DNA of 64,000 nt from Pseudomonas sp. Irchel s3b2 (GCF_900187445.1 NZ_FYEB01000011.1:124001-188000); one strand, 5' to 3'. Shown: positions 8,427-17,962, counted from the stretch's first letter. Numbers and translations: made by a program. Notes: a model not told the origin generated them from the sequence alone.

Positions 8427-9435
8427 CGCGCGGGGTGTCCTTGGAAGAGAGCTTCGCCGGCTCGTCGGCTGCGCGATTTTCGAAGCGCTCGTAGGCTTCG
8501 ACGATGCGCTGCACCAGCGGATGGCGCACCACGTCCTTGGGCATGAAGTGGGTGAAACTGATACCCGGCACTTCTTTAAGAACCTCGATCACATGGTGCA
8601 GCCCGGACTTGGTGCCTTTCGGCAGGTCGACCTGAGTGATGTCACCGGTGATGACGGCGGTGGAACCGAAGCCGATCCGGGTCAGGAACATTTTCATCTG
8701 CTCGACGGTGGTGTTCTGGCTTTCGTCGAGGATGATGAAGCTGTTGTTCAGCGTACGACCGCGCATGTAGGCCAGCGGCGCAACTTCGATCACTTGACGC
8801 TCGATCAGCTTGGCGACGTATTCGAAACCGAGCATTTCGTAGAGCGCGTCGTAGAGCGGGCGCAGGTACGGGTCGATTTTCTGGGACAGGTCGCCGGGCA
8901 GGAAGCCGAGCTTTTCGCCCGCTTCAACCGCCGGACGGACCAGCAGAATGCGGCGAATTTGCTCGCGCTCCAGCGCGTCTACCGCGCAGGCAACGGCCAG
9001 ATAAGTCTTGCCGGTACCGGCCGGGCCGATGCCGAAGTTGATGTCGTTACCGAGGATTTCCTTCACATAGCGCACCTGATTCAAGCCGCGAGGGCGAATC
9101 ATGCCTTTCTTGGTGCGTAAGGCGACGGACGGTTCGGCGGGGGAGTGGTTGTCCAGTTCCTCGACAGCCGATTCCTGCAGGAACAGGTGAACCATGTCCG
9201 GCGACAGCTCGGTACCTTTGGTTTCCCGGTACAGGCGGCGCAGCAGGTTTTCCGCGGAGGTGGTGTGCTTGGGCTCGCCGATCAGTTCGAACTGGTTTCC
9301 ACGGTTGCGGATCTCGATAGCGAGGCGCTGTTCGATCAAGCGCAAATGCTCGTCGAATTGCCCGCACAGATTGGCGAAGCGGCGAGCTTCAAAAGGCTCG
9401 AGGATGAAACGATGTGGTTCTATGGGTGCGTTCAA
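8419..9435 (-). CDS. ybeZ: PhoH-family ATPase (YbeZ)
   Basis: P-loop ATPase of the PhoH family that acts with YbeY in RNA processing. 338 aa with Walker A GPAGTGKT, Walker B FIILDESQNTT and a conserved VITGDITQVDLP sensor. The start is TTG at 9435 (MNAPIEPHRF...), with no strong ribosome site, as commonly annotated in this genus. First gene of the ybeZ-ybeY-corC-lnt run. The gap upstream to miaB holds a REPIN, so miaB may be transcribed separately. Confidence 0.94.
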   Translation of the reverse strand: MNAPIEPHRFILEPFEARRFANLCGQFDEHLRLIEQRLAIEIRNRGNQFELIGEPKHTTSAENLLRRLYRETKGTELSPDMVHLFLQESAVEELDNHSPAEPSVALRTKKGMIRPRGLNQVRYVKEILGNDINFGIGPAGTGKTYLAVACAVDALEREQIRRILLVRPAVEAGEKLGFLPGDLSQKIDPYLRPLYDALYEMLGFEYVAKLIERQVIEVAPLAYMRGRTLNNSFIILDESQNTTVEQMKMFLTRIGFGSTAVITGDITQVDLPKGTKSGLHHVIEVLKEVPGISFTHFMPKDVVRHPLVQRIVEAYERFENRAADEPAKLSSKDTPRDA

Positions 9436-9536
9436 GGTCGTATTTAGCCGCCCTAGGGCAATTATGATGAATCAAGGATAGCGCCAGTCGCCTGGGTGCG
9501 AAAGCTCTTATACGGACCAATGTTGAACACCATCCA

Positions 9537-9627
9537 GTAGGAGCGAAGCTTGCTCGCGAAGGAGGCATTACAGACGACTCATATCTTGAATGTCAGTCTG
9601 CCTTCGCGGGCAAGCCTCGCTCCTACA
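9537..9627. repeat. REPIN (family A)
   Basis: Two inverted REP units, GTAGGAGCGAAGCTTGCTCG at the left and its partner ending CCTCGCTCCTAC at the right, around a roughly 40-base variable loop. It lies between miaB and ybeZ. Same family as 11456, 22264, 38892, 42267 and the single unit at 45420. Confidence 0.88.
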
Positions 9628-9640
9628 GGTTTTGTGGTGA

Positions 9641-10969
9641 TTATTGGATCAAGGAGCCCCGCAGCGAGTGCGGTTGCGCGGCGTCGATGCGCACGTCGGC
9701 GAACTGGCCGATCAGGGTCGGATTGTCGCAGCGGAAGTTGACGATACGGTTATTCTCGGTCCGGCCTTGCAGTTCGCCGGGGTCTTTTTTCGAATAATCG
9801 GTTACTAGAATCCGCTGAATGGAGCCCACCATTTGTCGGCTGATCTCGAAACCTTGCTGGTTCAGGCGATGTTGCAGGGCATTCAGACGTTCTTTTTTCA
9901 GTTCTTCCGGCGTTTCGTCGGCCAGATCGGCGGCCGGCGTGCCCGGGCGCTGGCTATAGACGAACGAGTAGGAAAAGTCGAAACCGACGTCTTCGATCAG
10001 CTTCATGGTCTGTTCGAAGTCTTTCTCGGTCTCGCCCGGGAAACCGACGATAAAGTCTGAACTGATGCAGATTCCCGGCACGGCGGCTCGCAACTTACGC
10101 AGCTTGGATTTGTACTCCAGCGCGGTGTGGTTGCGCTTCATCGCTGCAAGGATCCGGTCGGAACCCGATTGCACCGGCAAATGCAGGTGTTTCACCAGCT
10201 CCGGCACATCGGCGTGGGCCTGGATCAGGCTGTCGGAGAACTCCAGCGGGTGCGAGGTGGTGTAACGAATCCGGTCGATGCCATCGACAGCCGCCACCAC
10301 CCGGATCAGTTCCGCCAGATCGGCCAGGCGACCATCGTGAGTGGTGCCTCGGTAACCGTTGACGTTCTGTCCCAGCAAGGTCACTTCACGCACGCCGTTT
10401 TCGGCCAAGTGAATGATCTCGGCAATCACGTCGTCGAACGGTCGGCTGACTTCTTCACCGCGCGTATAAGGCACCACGCAGAAGGTGCAGTACTTGCTGC
10501 AGCCTTCCATCACCGACACGTAGGCACTCGGACCGTCGATGCGCGGCTCGGGCAAGTGGTCGAATTTTTCGATTTCCGGGAACGAGACGTCGACTTGCGG
10601 CAGTTTGGTCAGGCGCGCGGCGTCGATCATTTCCGGCAGGCGGTGCAGGGTCTGCGGGCCGAATACCACGTCCACGTACGGCGCGCGATCACGGATGGCA
10701 GCACCTTCCTGGCTGGCCACGCAACCGCCGACGGCGATGACCATTTCCGGGTTGGCCAGTTTCAGTTCGCGCCAGCGGCCCAGCTGGGAATACACCCGGT
10801 CCTGGGCGCGTTCGCGGATCGAGCAGGTGTTGAGCAGGATCACGTCGGCGTCTTCAGCGCGAGCGGTGACTTCCAGGGCCTGATGTTCACCCAGCAGATC
10901 GACCATGCGCGAGCTGTCGTACTCGTTCATCTGGCAACCGTGGGTTTCGATGTAAAGCTTCTTGGCCAT
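9641..10969 (-). CDS. miaB: tRNA-2-methylthio-N6-dimethylallyladenosine synthase
   Basis: Radical-SAM methylthiotransferase that converts i6A37 to ms2i6A37 in tRNAs reading U-starting codons. 442 aa from MAKKLYIETHGCQMNEYDSS; the start at 10969 matches family N-termini, although in-frame starts exist up to 11017. N-terminal UPF0004 cluster cysteines are C12, C49 and C83; the radical-SAM cluster is C157-x3-C161-x2-C164 (EGCSKYCTFC). A TRAM domain occupies the C-terminal about 65 residues. No strong ribosome site is visible for any of the candidate starts. Confidence 0.96.
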   Translation of the reverse strand: MAKKLYIETHGCQMNEYDSSRMVDLLGEHQALEVTARAEDADVILLNTCSIRERAQDRVYSQLGRWRELKLANPEMVIAVGGCVASQEGAAIRDRAPYVDVVFGPQTLHRLPEMIDAARLTKLPQVDVSFPEIEKFDHLPEPRIDGPSAYVSVMEGCSKYCTFCVVPYTRGEEVSRPFDDVIAEIIHLAENGVREVTLLGQNVNGYRGTTHDGRLADLAELIRVVAAVDGIDRIRYTTSHPLEFSDSLIQAHADVPELVKHLHLPVQSGSDRILAAMKRNHTALEYKSKLRKLRAAVPGICISSDFIVGFPGETEKDFEQTMKLIEDVGFDFSYSFVYSQRPGTPAADLADETPEELKKERLNALQHRLNQQGFEISRQMVGSIQRILVTDYSKKDPGELQGRTENNRIVNFRCDNPTLIGQFADVRIDAAQPHSLRGSLIQ

Positions 10970-11103
10970 GGACAGAGTCATCACGTGATTCAAATAACCG
11001 CGCATTATAGGGAACATGCTCCAAGGTTCCTACCGTTGTGCGTCCGGCGGCTATGCTATAGTTCGCGCCCTCATTTTTATCCCCGATGTGTTACTCGCCC
11101 ACC

Positions 11104-11433
11104 ATGACCAAACGTGAAGCTCCAATCTACAAGGTGATTTTCCTCAACCAAGGCCAGGTGTACGAAATGTATGCCAAGCAGATCTATCAAAGTGATCTGT
11201 GGGGCTTCCTGGAAGTGGAAGAGTTCGTCTTTGGCGAGCGCACGCAAGTGGTCGTCGATCCGAGCGAAGAGAAGCTCAAGGCTCAGTTCGAAGGCGTTGT
11301 GCGTAGTTTTGTGCCGATGCATTCGATCGTGCGCATCGACGAGGTCGAGCGCCTCGGCACGCCGAAAATCAGCGAAGCCCGCGGTGCGGTCGGCAATGTC
11401 ATGCCGTTTCCGATGCCGATGCCTGAGAAGTAA
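11104..11433 (+). CDS. DUF1820 family protein
   Basis: 109-aa cytosolic protein of unknown function, widespread in gammaproteobacteria. The start at 11104 (MTKREAPIYKVIFLNQGQVY) is preferred over 11086 because family members begin here. Conserved features include the aromatic EMYAKQIYQSDLWGFLEVEE stretch and a Met/Pro-rich tail (VMPFPMPMPEK). It is divergent from miaB with about 130 bases between starts, and is followed by a REPIN. Confidence 0.85.
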   Translation: MTKREAPIYKVIFLNQGQVYEMYAKQIYQSDLWGFLEVEEFVFGERTQVVVDPSEEKLKAQFEGVVRSFVPMHSIVRIDEVERLGTPKISEARGAVGNVMPFPMPMPEK

Positions 11434-11455
11434 GCCTTAGACCGAGTCGCCGCCA

Positions 11456-11523
11456 TTCGCGGGCAAGCCTCACTCCTACAGGCCAGCGCTGCCCTTGTAG
11501 GAGCGAGGCTTGCCCGCGAAGGC
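11456..11523. repeat. REPIN (family A)
   Basis: Compact inverted pair of REP units: TTCGCGGGCAAGCCTCACTC at the left and GTAGGAGCGAGGCTTGCCCG at the right with a short loop. It lies between the convergent DUF1820 and Sel1-repeat genes, where it could also serve as a transcript end. Confidence 0.88.
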
Positions 11524-11545
11524 GTCAGAAAGGGCAATGCAAAAG

Positions 11546-12100
11546 CTAAGGCAGTGGCGAAAACGGCGTACGCCCGTCGGCGCTCTGCAGTTCCATCAGG
11601 TATTTACGGAAAATTTGCCCCAGCACCTGGGTCGCGACTTCCAGATCTTCGCGAGGCATTTTCTCGGCGACTTCGTCGGCGGTATCCAGCGCCTCTTCCG
11701 CACCGTTGACTGCGGCCATTTTCAGCACGATATACGCCTGAACATTATTGGCCGGTACGCCTTCACCGTGGAAGAACATGGTGCCGAGTTTGAATTGCGC
11801 CTGGGCGTGGCCTTGCAGCGAGGCCTTTTCGAAATAGCTCAGGGCTTGATTGAGGTCGCGCGGCGCGTTTTTGCCGTCGTAGTAGAACTCACCCAACTCG
11901 TATTGCGCTTGCGCATCCCCTTCATTCGACGCTTTCTGACAGGCGGCGAGCGCTTGTGCCAGGTCTTGCGGCTGAGTATTGAGGGTGCAGCGACCCATCG
12001 CCGGGATCAACAACGAGTTGCCGCCTGCTTGTGCGAACGCGAGCAGGGGCTGAAGGAGCAACAGGCAGCCCAATGCAAGGGTGCGGCCGGTGCGGTTCAT
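11546..12100 (-). CDS. secreted Sel1-like/TPR repeat protein
   Basis: 184-aa exported protein. The start at 12100 puts a clear signal peptide at the N-terminus (MNRTGRTLALGCLLLLQPLL, cleavage near AFAQA) and has a purine-rich ribosome site; the longer frame from 12160 adds a non-signal extension. At least two Sel1-like repeats follow (AQAQYELGEFYYDGKNAPRD and AQAQFKLGTMFFHGEGVPAN). Such proteins act as periplasmic scaffolds; the partner is unknown. It lies between DUF1820 and hemL. Confidence 0.82.
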   Translation of the reverse strand: MNRTGRTLALGCLLLLQPLLAFAQAGGNSLLIPAMGRCTLNTQPQDLAQALAACQKASNEGDAQAQYELGEFYYDGKNAPRDLNQALSYFEKASLQGHAQAQFKLGTMFFHGEGVPANNVQAYIVLKMAAVNGAEEALDTADEVAEKMPREDLEVATQVLGQIFRKYLMELQSADGRTPFSPLP

Positions 12101-12287
12101 GGGAATCGACTTACCTCTGAGGGGCGCGTGGACCCATCGAGGGATCCAATAAGCGCGCATTATGAAATAAGCAGGGCCAACCTTACAAAGTCTTTACTCG
12201 TTTTTCTGCTGCGCGGGGAATATATCGCCCACTTTGCGGAGGATTATTGGCAGATGAGTAGGAAAAGGGGCGGGCATGTAGGTGAAA

Positions 12288-12315
12288 GCTGACGCTGGCA
12301 ATCGCCAACGTCAGC
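12288..12315 (-). terminator. hairpin downstream of hemL
   Basis: Twelve-base stem (GCTGACGTTGGC / GCCAGCGTCAGC on the minus strand, one G-T pair) with a four-base loop, starting 9 bases after the hemL stop. There is no long T tract, so terminator strength is uncertain. Confidence 0.55.
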
Positions 12316-12324
12316 GTCGCCGCT

Positions 12325-13608
12325 TTATTTCAGGGCGGCGAATGCACGCTCGGCGGCGTCCAGTGTCAGTTTCAACTCGGTTTCGCCGTGGGCGATCGAG
12401 GTGAAACCGGCTTCGAAGGCGCTTGGCGCCAGGTACACGCCGCCTTCAAGCATCAGGTGGAAGAAACGCCCGAACAGGCCGGCATCGCTGGCCATTACAT
12501 CCTCGAAGGTCACGATGTCGTCGGCGCCGCTGAAGTACAGACCGAACATGCCGCCGGCCTGAGTGGTCACGAACGGAATGCCGGCGGCATCGGCGCGCTG
12601 TTGCAGGCCGTCGAGCAGGCGGCTGGTGTAGTCGCTCAGCTCGGCGTGGAAACCAGGACGACTGATCAGGCGCAGCGTGGTCAGGCCAGCCGCCATCGCC
12701 AGCGGGTTGCCCGACAACGTACCCGCCTGGTACACCGGGCCCAGTGGTGCGATCTGTTCCATGATCTTGCGTTTACCGCCGAAGCAGCCAACCGGCATGC
12801 CGCCGCCGATGATCTTGCCGAAGGTGCTCAGGTCCGGTGTTACGCCGTAATGGGCTTGGGCACCGCCGAGGGCGACACGGAAGCCGGTCATCACTTCGTC
12901 GAAAATCAGCACCACGCCGTGCTTGTCGCACAGGGTCCGCAGGCCTTCGAGGAAACCCGGTGCCGGCGGTACGCAGTTCATGTTGCCGGCCACTGGCTCG
13001 ACGATAATGCAGGCCACGTCCTGGCCGACTTCGGCGAGCATGGTTTCTACCGCGTCGATGTCGTTGAACGGCAGCGTCAGGGTGTGTTTGGCGAACGCCG
13101 CCGGCACGCCGGCCGAACTCGGCACGCCTTGGGTCAGTGCGCCGGAACCGGCCTTGACCAGCAGGCTGTCGGAGTGACCGTGGTAGCAGCCTTCGAATTT
13201 GATGATGCTGTCGCGACCGGTGAAGCCACGGGCCAGACGGATGGCACTCATGGTCGCTTCGGTGCCGGAGCTGACCATGCGCACCATCTCCATCGACGGC
13301 ACGATCGAGCAGACCAGATCGGCCATCTCGGTTTCCATCGCGGTCGGGGCGCCGTAGGACAGGCCGTGTTCCAGCTGTTTGCGTACAGCGTCCAGCACGT
13401 CCGGATGGCTGTGGCCGAGAATCATCGGCCCCCAGGAGCCGACGTAATCCACATAACGCTTGTCGTCTTCGTCGGTAACGTAGGCGCCTTCGGCGTGTTT
13501 GAAGAACAACGGCGTGCCGCCAACACTCTTGAACGCACGAACAGGCGAGTTTACGCCTCCGGGAATGTGTTTCTGGGCATTGGCAAACAGGGTTTCGGAA
13601 CGAGACAT
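12325..13608 (-). CDS. hemL: glutamate-1-semialdehyde 2,1-aminomutase
   Basis: PLP enzyme that makes 5-aminolevulinate from glutamate-1-semialdehyde in the C5 haem pathway. 427 aa, the usual length. The PLP lysine lies in STFGKIIGGGMPVGC, the cofactor aspartate in LIFDEVMTGFR, and GTLSGNPLAM is family-specific. It is followed by nothing close on its strand and preceded by thiE (18 bases) and thiD, the order seen next to ladS in other pseudomonads. Confidence 0.97.
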   Translation of the reverse strand: MSRSETLFANAQKHIPGGVNSPVRAFKSVGGTPLFFKHAEGAYVTDEDDKRYVDYVGSWGPMILGHSHPDVLDAVRKQLEHGLSYGAPTAMETEMADLVCSIVPSMEMVRMVSSGTEATMSAIRLARGFTGRDSIIKFEGCYHGHSDSLLVKAGSGALTQGVPSSAGVPAAFAKHTLTLPFNDIDAVETMLAEVGQDVACIIVEPVAGNMNCVPPAPGFLEGLRTLCDKHGVVLIFDEVMTGFRVALGGAQAHYGVTPDLSTFGKIIGGGMPVGCFGGKRKIMEQIAPLGPVYQAGTLSGNPLAMAAGLTTLRLISRPGFHAELSDYTSRLLDGLQQRADAAGIPFVTTQAGGMFGLYFSGADDIVTFEDVMASDAGLFGRFFHLMLEGGVYLAPSAFEAGFTSIAHGETELKLTLDAAERAFAALK

Positions 13609-13626
13609 GATCGGGCTCTCAGAAAA

Positions 13627-14250
13627 TCAGGATTTGAACAATTCGTTAAAGGCGCGGGCACGGCGCGTCACTTCAGTCGTGCTCTCGGCACCGAACAGAC
13701 CATGCACCACCGCTAGCAGATCGACCCCGTGGGCCACCAGCGGGGCGGCGTTGTCCAGAGTGATGCCGCCGATCGCACAGATCGGCAGGTGCAGTTTGCT
13801 GCGGGCCTGATCGAGCAGTTCGAGGCTGCAGGCCGGTGCACCGGGCTTGGTGTTGGAGTTGAAGAAGCGGCCGAAGGCGACGTAACTGGCGCCTTCCTTG
13901 GCGGCTTGTTCGGCGAGTTCGAGTTGCGCGTGGCAGGTCGAGCCGATGATCGCCTGACGACCGAGCAGTGCCCGAACCGGCATCAGCGGGCCATCGGTCT
14001 GCCCCAGGTGCACGCCGACGTTCAGGCGCGCAGCCAATTCTGCGTCGTCGTTGATGATCAGTTGGGTCTTGTAGCGTTCGCACAAATCGCGCAGGGTTTC
14101 GGCCTCACGCAGGCGGCGGGCCTCGTCGCTGCTCTTGTCACGGTATTGCAGCAGAGTGACGCCGCCTTCGAGCGCCGCCTCCACGTACGAAAGAAATTTA
14201 CCGGCCAGTAACTGGCTGTCGGTAATGGCGTACAGGCCACGTAGTTTCAT
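13627..14250 (-). CDS. thiE: thiamine-phosphate synthase
   Basis: Joins HMP-pyrophosphate and thiazole phosphate to form thiamine phosphate. 207-aa TIM-barrel protein with LQYRDKSSDEARR, LIINDDAELA, GVHLGQTDGPL, and the phosphate-binding ICAIGGITLDN. Sits 32 bases after thiD and 18 before hemL, so the three are probably cotranscribed. No TPP riboswitch was found upstream of thiD. Confidence 0.96.
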   Translation of the reverse strand: MKLRGLYAITDSQLLAGKFLSYVEAALEGGVTLLQYRDKSSDEARRLREAETLRDLCERYKTQLIINDDAELAARLNVGVHLGQTDGPLMPVRALLGRQAIIGSTCHAQLELAEQAAKEGASYVAFGRFFNSNTKPGAPACSLELLDQARSKLHLPICAIGGITLDNAAPLVAHGVDLLAVVHGLFGAESTTEVTRRARAFNELFKS

Positions 14251-14282
14251 CGGACAAGCCTCACCGCAGAACTAATAAAAAG

Positions 14283-15080
14283 TTACGAACAGAAATCCAG
14301 CGGCAGACGGCGCGGCACGAACTGGCCTTTGCCCAGTTGCTCCGCATCACGCAGGGTGCGCCAAGTGTAGTCAAGCGCGCTCTGTACGGCACTGGCGAGG
14401 TGTTCACCCTGGGCCAGGCGACCGGCGAGGGCGCTGGCCAGTGTGCAACCGGAACCGTGATAGCTGCCGGGCAGGCGCTGGCAGATAAAGGTTTCGCGGC
14501 GACCGTCGCGGCTGTACAGGCGATTGTGTATTTCGTCTTCGTCGCCATGGCCGCCGGTGATCAGCAGGTGTTTGACGAACGGCAGAAGTTTTTCAGCGCA
14601 CTCGTCCGCGGTGCCTTCGGGCAGTTCGGCGAGGATGCGGGCTTCGGGAAGGTTGGGGGTAGCAATGATCGACAGCGGCAGCAGGCGTTCGCGCATGGCG
14701 TAGCCGACTTCGTCCTTGCCCAGTCGTCCGCCGCCGCCGGCGCGCAGCACCGGGTCGCAGACCACCGGCAAATGCGGGTGCGCGGCAAGCAGTTCGACCA
14801 CGGTGTCGACCATTTCCAGGGAACCGAGCATGCCCAGTTTGACGGCGGCGACGTCGGAGTCGTTGAGCACGGCGTTGGCCTGGGCCAACACCCACTCGCG
14901 GTCGAGGACGCGAAAGTCAGTGACGTTGACGGTGTCTTGCACCGTCAGGGCGGTGACGGCTGGAGCCGCATGACAACCCTGGGCGAGCAGGGCTTCGATA
15001 TCTGCCTGCAAGCCGGCGCCACCACTTGGGTCGTGGCCGGAGAGACAGAGGACAACGGGGCGAGAGCTGTAGATATTCAT
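14283..15080 (-). CDS. thiD: hydroxymethylpyrimidine/phosphomethylpyrimidine kinase
   Basis: Phosphorylates HMP and HMP-phosphate for thiamine synthesis and salvage. 265 aa from MNIYSSRPVVLCLSGHDPSG; the start at 15080 fits the family better than 15101. Ribokinase-like marks are SGHDPSGGAGLQAD and the anion-hole motif LPGSYHGSGCTLASALAG. First gene of thiD-thiE-hemL, divergent from the ladS-type gene across a 428-base gap. Confidence 0.96.
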   Translation of the reverse strand: MNIYSSRPVVLCLSGHDPSGGAGLQADIEALLAQGCHAAPAVTALTVQDTVNVTDFRVLDREWVLAQANAVLNDSDVAAVKLGMLGSLEMVDTVVELLAAHPHLPVVCDPVLRAGGGGRLGKDEVGYAMRERLLPLSIIATPNLPEARILAELPEGTADECAEKLLPFVKHLLITGGHGDEDEIHNRLYSRDGRRETFICQRLPGSYHGSGCTLASALAGRLAQGEHLASAVQSALDYTWRTLRDAEQLGKGQFVPRRLPLDFCS

Positions 15081-15146
15081 GGTGCGCGAGCTTACCACCA
15101 AACATATTTTTTCGGGTGTCGACTAATGAGTCATGGCGCGGTCCAT

Positions 15147-15277
15147 GTAGCAGCTGCCGAAGGCTGCGTTCGGCCGCGAAGCGGTCGTGAATTCAGACAT
15201 TGCGGCGTTTCAGGTGAACCATGGATGCAGGTTTTACGACTGCTGCGCAGCCGGACGCAGCCTTCGGCAGCTGCTAC
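15147..15277. repeat. REPIN (family B)
   Basis: Left unit GTAGCAGCTGCCGAAGGCTG and right unit CAGCCTTCGGCAGCTGCTAC in inverted orientation around a roughly 90-base loop that itself contains GC-rich palindromic bits (CGGCCGCGAAGCGG). It fills part of the gap between thiD and ladS; the rest (15278-15508) should hold the ladS promoter, for which no clear motif was recognised. Confidence 0.85.
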
Positions 15278-15508
15278 AGGGAATGTACTGTTGTCACAAC
15301 CTCACCAAGCCAACAGCTCTAACTCAATGTGTAGAGCTGGAACGCTTGTTCTAGAGCCTTCGTAGGGAAAATTTCAATGGTGCTTAGTGGCCACCAACGG
15401 CTATGCTAGAGTGGATCCAAACCAATAACAGGTAATACCGGTTTTACGTCTACTCAAAAGGAATGGGGGGCTTCCTGACAGAACCGGACAGGCCACGCTG
15501 GGGCTTAA

Positions 15509-17887
15509 ATGCGCTATTTGCTGATGTTGCTGTTGTGCTTGCCCCTCCTGGCGAGCGCCGTCGAATTCGACGAGTTCACCCAGAGCCTTCCCCTGGGCCG
15601 AACGATGCAGGTTTATGAAGATGCGGACGGTCAGGCGACCATCGCCGATATCCGTGCGCAAGCGGCGGCCGGGCAGTTCAAACCCCACGATAAAGCCACC
15701 CTCAATGCCGGTTATTCGCGTTCGGCGTTCTGGCTGAAAATCGACCTGCAGTACCGCCCGACCAATCCGTCGGCCCAACGGAGCTGGTTGCTGGAACTGG
15801 CTTATCCGCCCCTCGATCACCTTGATCTCTACTTGCCCGACGCTGGCGGTGATTATCAATTGGTCCGACAGACCGGCGATGCGTTGCCGTTCGCCACTCG
15901 CGAGATCCGCCAGAACAACTATCTGTTCAATCTGAACTTTGCGCCTGAGCAGGCGCAAACCGTGTACCTGCGCCTGCAAAGCGAAGGGTCGGTTCAGGCC
16001 CCCGTCACCTTATGGTCAAGCACCGCTTATCTCGAAGAGCAGCCGGTGCGCCTCTATGTGCTTGGGCTGATTTACGGTGTGTTGCTGGGGATGCTGGTCT
16101 ACAACCTGTTCATCTTCCTCAGCGTGCGCGACACCAGCTACCTCTATTACATCGTCTATATCGCCTCGTTCGGCTTGTATCAGCTGTCGGTGAATGGCGC
16201 GGCCGTGGAGTATTTCTGGCCGAACAATCCGTGGTGGGCCAATGCCGCGACGCCGTTCTTCATCGGCTGTTCAGGGTTGTTCGGCAGCCAGTTTGCCCGC
16301 AGCTTCTTGCAGACGGCCACCCACAGTCGCTGGCTCGACCGATTGTTGCTGGCGTTGATTGCGTTCAGTGCGCTGGTGGTCGGGTTGTCATTGATGACCA
16401 GTTACGCCCTGGCCCTGCGTCTGGCGACGTTGCTGGCGTTGGTCTTTACCGTGGTGATTTTCGCCGCCGGGATTTTCGCCTGGTGGCGTGGCATGCGGGT
16501 CGCGCGGTATTTCATCATTGCCTGGTCGGCGTTCCTGCTCGGTGGTGTCTTCAACACGATGATGGTGCTGGGTTATTTGCCCAACGTATTCCTGACCATG
16601 TACGCCAGCCAGATTGGCTCGGCGATCGAAGTGGCGCTGCTGTCCCTGGCCCTGGCCGATCGCATCAACGCCATGCGCGAGCAACAGGCACAGACGTTGT
16701 TCGATGCCGGCCAGACGCTCGAAGTGCTGAACCAGCAACTGGCTCACAGTAACAAGCTCAAGGACGAATTCCTCGCCACCCTGACCCACGAACTGCGTAC
16801 GCCCATGAATGGTGTGATCGGTTCGCTGGAGTTGATGCAGACCGTCGAGATGAACCCTGAGCTGGAGCAATATCAGCAAACGGCTGCAGGTTCGGCGCGG
16901 GACATGATGCGCATGGTCAACGGTATCCTCACGCTGACCGAATTGCAGGCCGGCAGGCTCAAGGTCTATCCGGACACGTTCAGTTTGCGCGATGTGGTCG
17001 AAACCTTGCGCCTGCAGTTCGAGGGCAATGCGTCGAGCAAGTCGCTGGACTTCAAGGTCGAGGTTACCTCCGGGTTGCCGGATCGCTTGCACGGCGACAG
17101 CGGCAAGCTGACGCAATGCCTGGAATGCCTGCTGGATAACGCGATCAAATTCACCCGGATCGGCGGGTTGGCGCTACGGGTGACGGGTAAACCGGTGGAG
17201 CCCGATCGGTTGGCACTGTCCTTTGCGGTGATCGACACCGGCATTGGCTTTACCGATTTGGACGAGGCAACGCTGTATCAACGCTTCTTCCAGCTCGACG
17301 GCTCGATGACCCGTGAGTACGGTGGTCTGGGCGTTGGCCTGGCCATTTGTCGGCAACTGGTCGAATTGCTCGGCGGGCGCCTGAGCCACCGCTCGGAACC
17401 GGGGCGTGGTAGTCGCTTTCAACTGGATGTCGAGTTCGAGCTGCCGGTGGTGGAACCCGTGCCTTCGATCACTCGGCAAACCGCGCGTCTTCGCTTGCCT
17501 CAGGACTGCACGGTGTTACTGGTCGATGACAATGGCATCAATCAATTGGTGATGCGTGGCATGTTGCTCAAGCTTGGGTTCCGGGTGCGCACCGCCGACA
17601 GCGGCGTCGCTGCGCTCGATCACTTGCAGCGTGAAGCCATTGACGCGGTGCTGCTCGACTGCGAGCTGCCACCGCTGGACGGTGCCTCTATCGGCGGCCG
17701 GATCCGCGCCTTGCCGGGTTGCGCCGAATTACCCGTGTTCATGATTGCCCTGAGTGCGGACCGGGCCTATTGCCCGAGCGACACTTTGGACGACTACCTG
17801 AGCAAACCGGTGAAATTCGAGGATTTGCAGGCAGCGCTTTATCGGCGGGTGCTCTGTCCAGGCCAAGGCGAAAGCGCCGATAATTAG
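15509..17887 (+). CDS. ladS: LadS-type hybrid sensor histidine kinase
   Basis: 792-aa membrane kinase that in P. aeruginosa senses calcium and feeds the Gac/Rsm pathway, favouring biofilm over acute virulence. Order: signal peptide (MRYLLMLLLCLPLLASA), periplasmic 7TMR-DISMED2 domain (about 25-170), seven membrane helices (7TMR-DISM, about 183-385), HisKA with phosphoacceptor H427 (TLTHELRTPMNG), HATPase with N-box (LLDNAIKF), DTGIG and GLGVGL, then a receiver domain with D673/D674, phosphoacceptor D717 (LLDCELPP) and K766. All catalytic residues are present. It lacks an HPt domain, as LadS does; known LadS passes phosphate to the HPt of GacS. Adjacent thiD-thiE-hemL matches the ladS locus of P. 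aeruginosa. Confidence 0.92.
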   Translation: MRYLLMLLLCLPLLASAVEFDEFTQSLPLGRTMQVYEDADGQATIADIRAQAAAGQFKPHDKATLNAGYSRSAFWLKIDLQYRPTNPSAQRSWLLELAYPPLDHLDLYLPDAGGDYQLVRQTGDALPFATREIRQNNYLFNLNFAPEQAQTVYLRLQSEGSVQAPVTLWSSTAYLEEQPVRLYVLGLIYGVLLGMLVYNLFIFLSVRDTSYLYYIVYIASFGLYQLSVNGAAVEYFWPNNPWWANAATPFFIGCSGLFGSQFARSFLQTATHSRWLDRLLLALIAFSALVVGLSLMTSYALALRLATLLALVFTVVIFAAGIFAWWRGMRVARYFIIAWSAFLLGGVFNTMMVLGYLPNVFLTMYASQIGSAIEVALLSLALADRINAMREQQAQTLFDAGQTLEVLNQQLAHSNKLKDEFLATLTHELRTPMNGVIGSLELMQTVEMNPELEQYQQTAAGSARDMMRMVNGILTLTELQAGRLKVYPDTFSLRDVVETLRLQFEGNASSKSLDFKVEVTSGLPDRLHGDSGKLTQCLECLLDNAIKFTRIGGLALRVTGKPVEPDRLALSFAVIDTGIGFTDLDEATLYQRFFQLDGSMTREYGGLGVGLAICRQLVELLGGRLSHRSEPGRGSRFQLDVEFELPVVEPVPSITRQTARLRLPQDCTVLLVDDNGINQLVMRGMLLKLGFRVRTADSGVAALDHLQREAIDAVLLDCELPPLDGASIGGRIRALPGCAELPVFMIALSADRAYCPSDTLDDYLSKPVKFEDLQAALYRRVLCPGQGESADN

Positions 17888-17962
17888 GCAGATATGCCAC
17901 TTTGTTCAGCCTCGGGGCGGTGCTTAACTGAAAGTCCCTTGGCTGACCAAAGGAGCTCCGTC

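Noticed and set aside
12388..13716. 442-codon frame antisense to hemL
   Set aside because: hemL is unambiguous on the minus strand; the plus frame crosses into thiE and matches nothing.
15081..15508. TPP riboswitch upstream of thiD
   Set aside because: No CTGAGA-type core or matching helices; the inverted repeat present belongs to REP family B.
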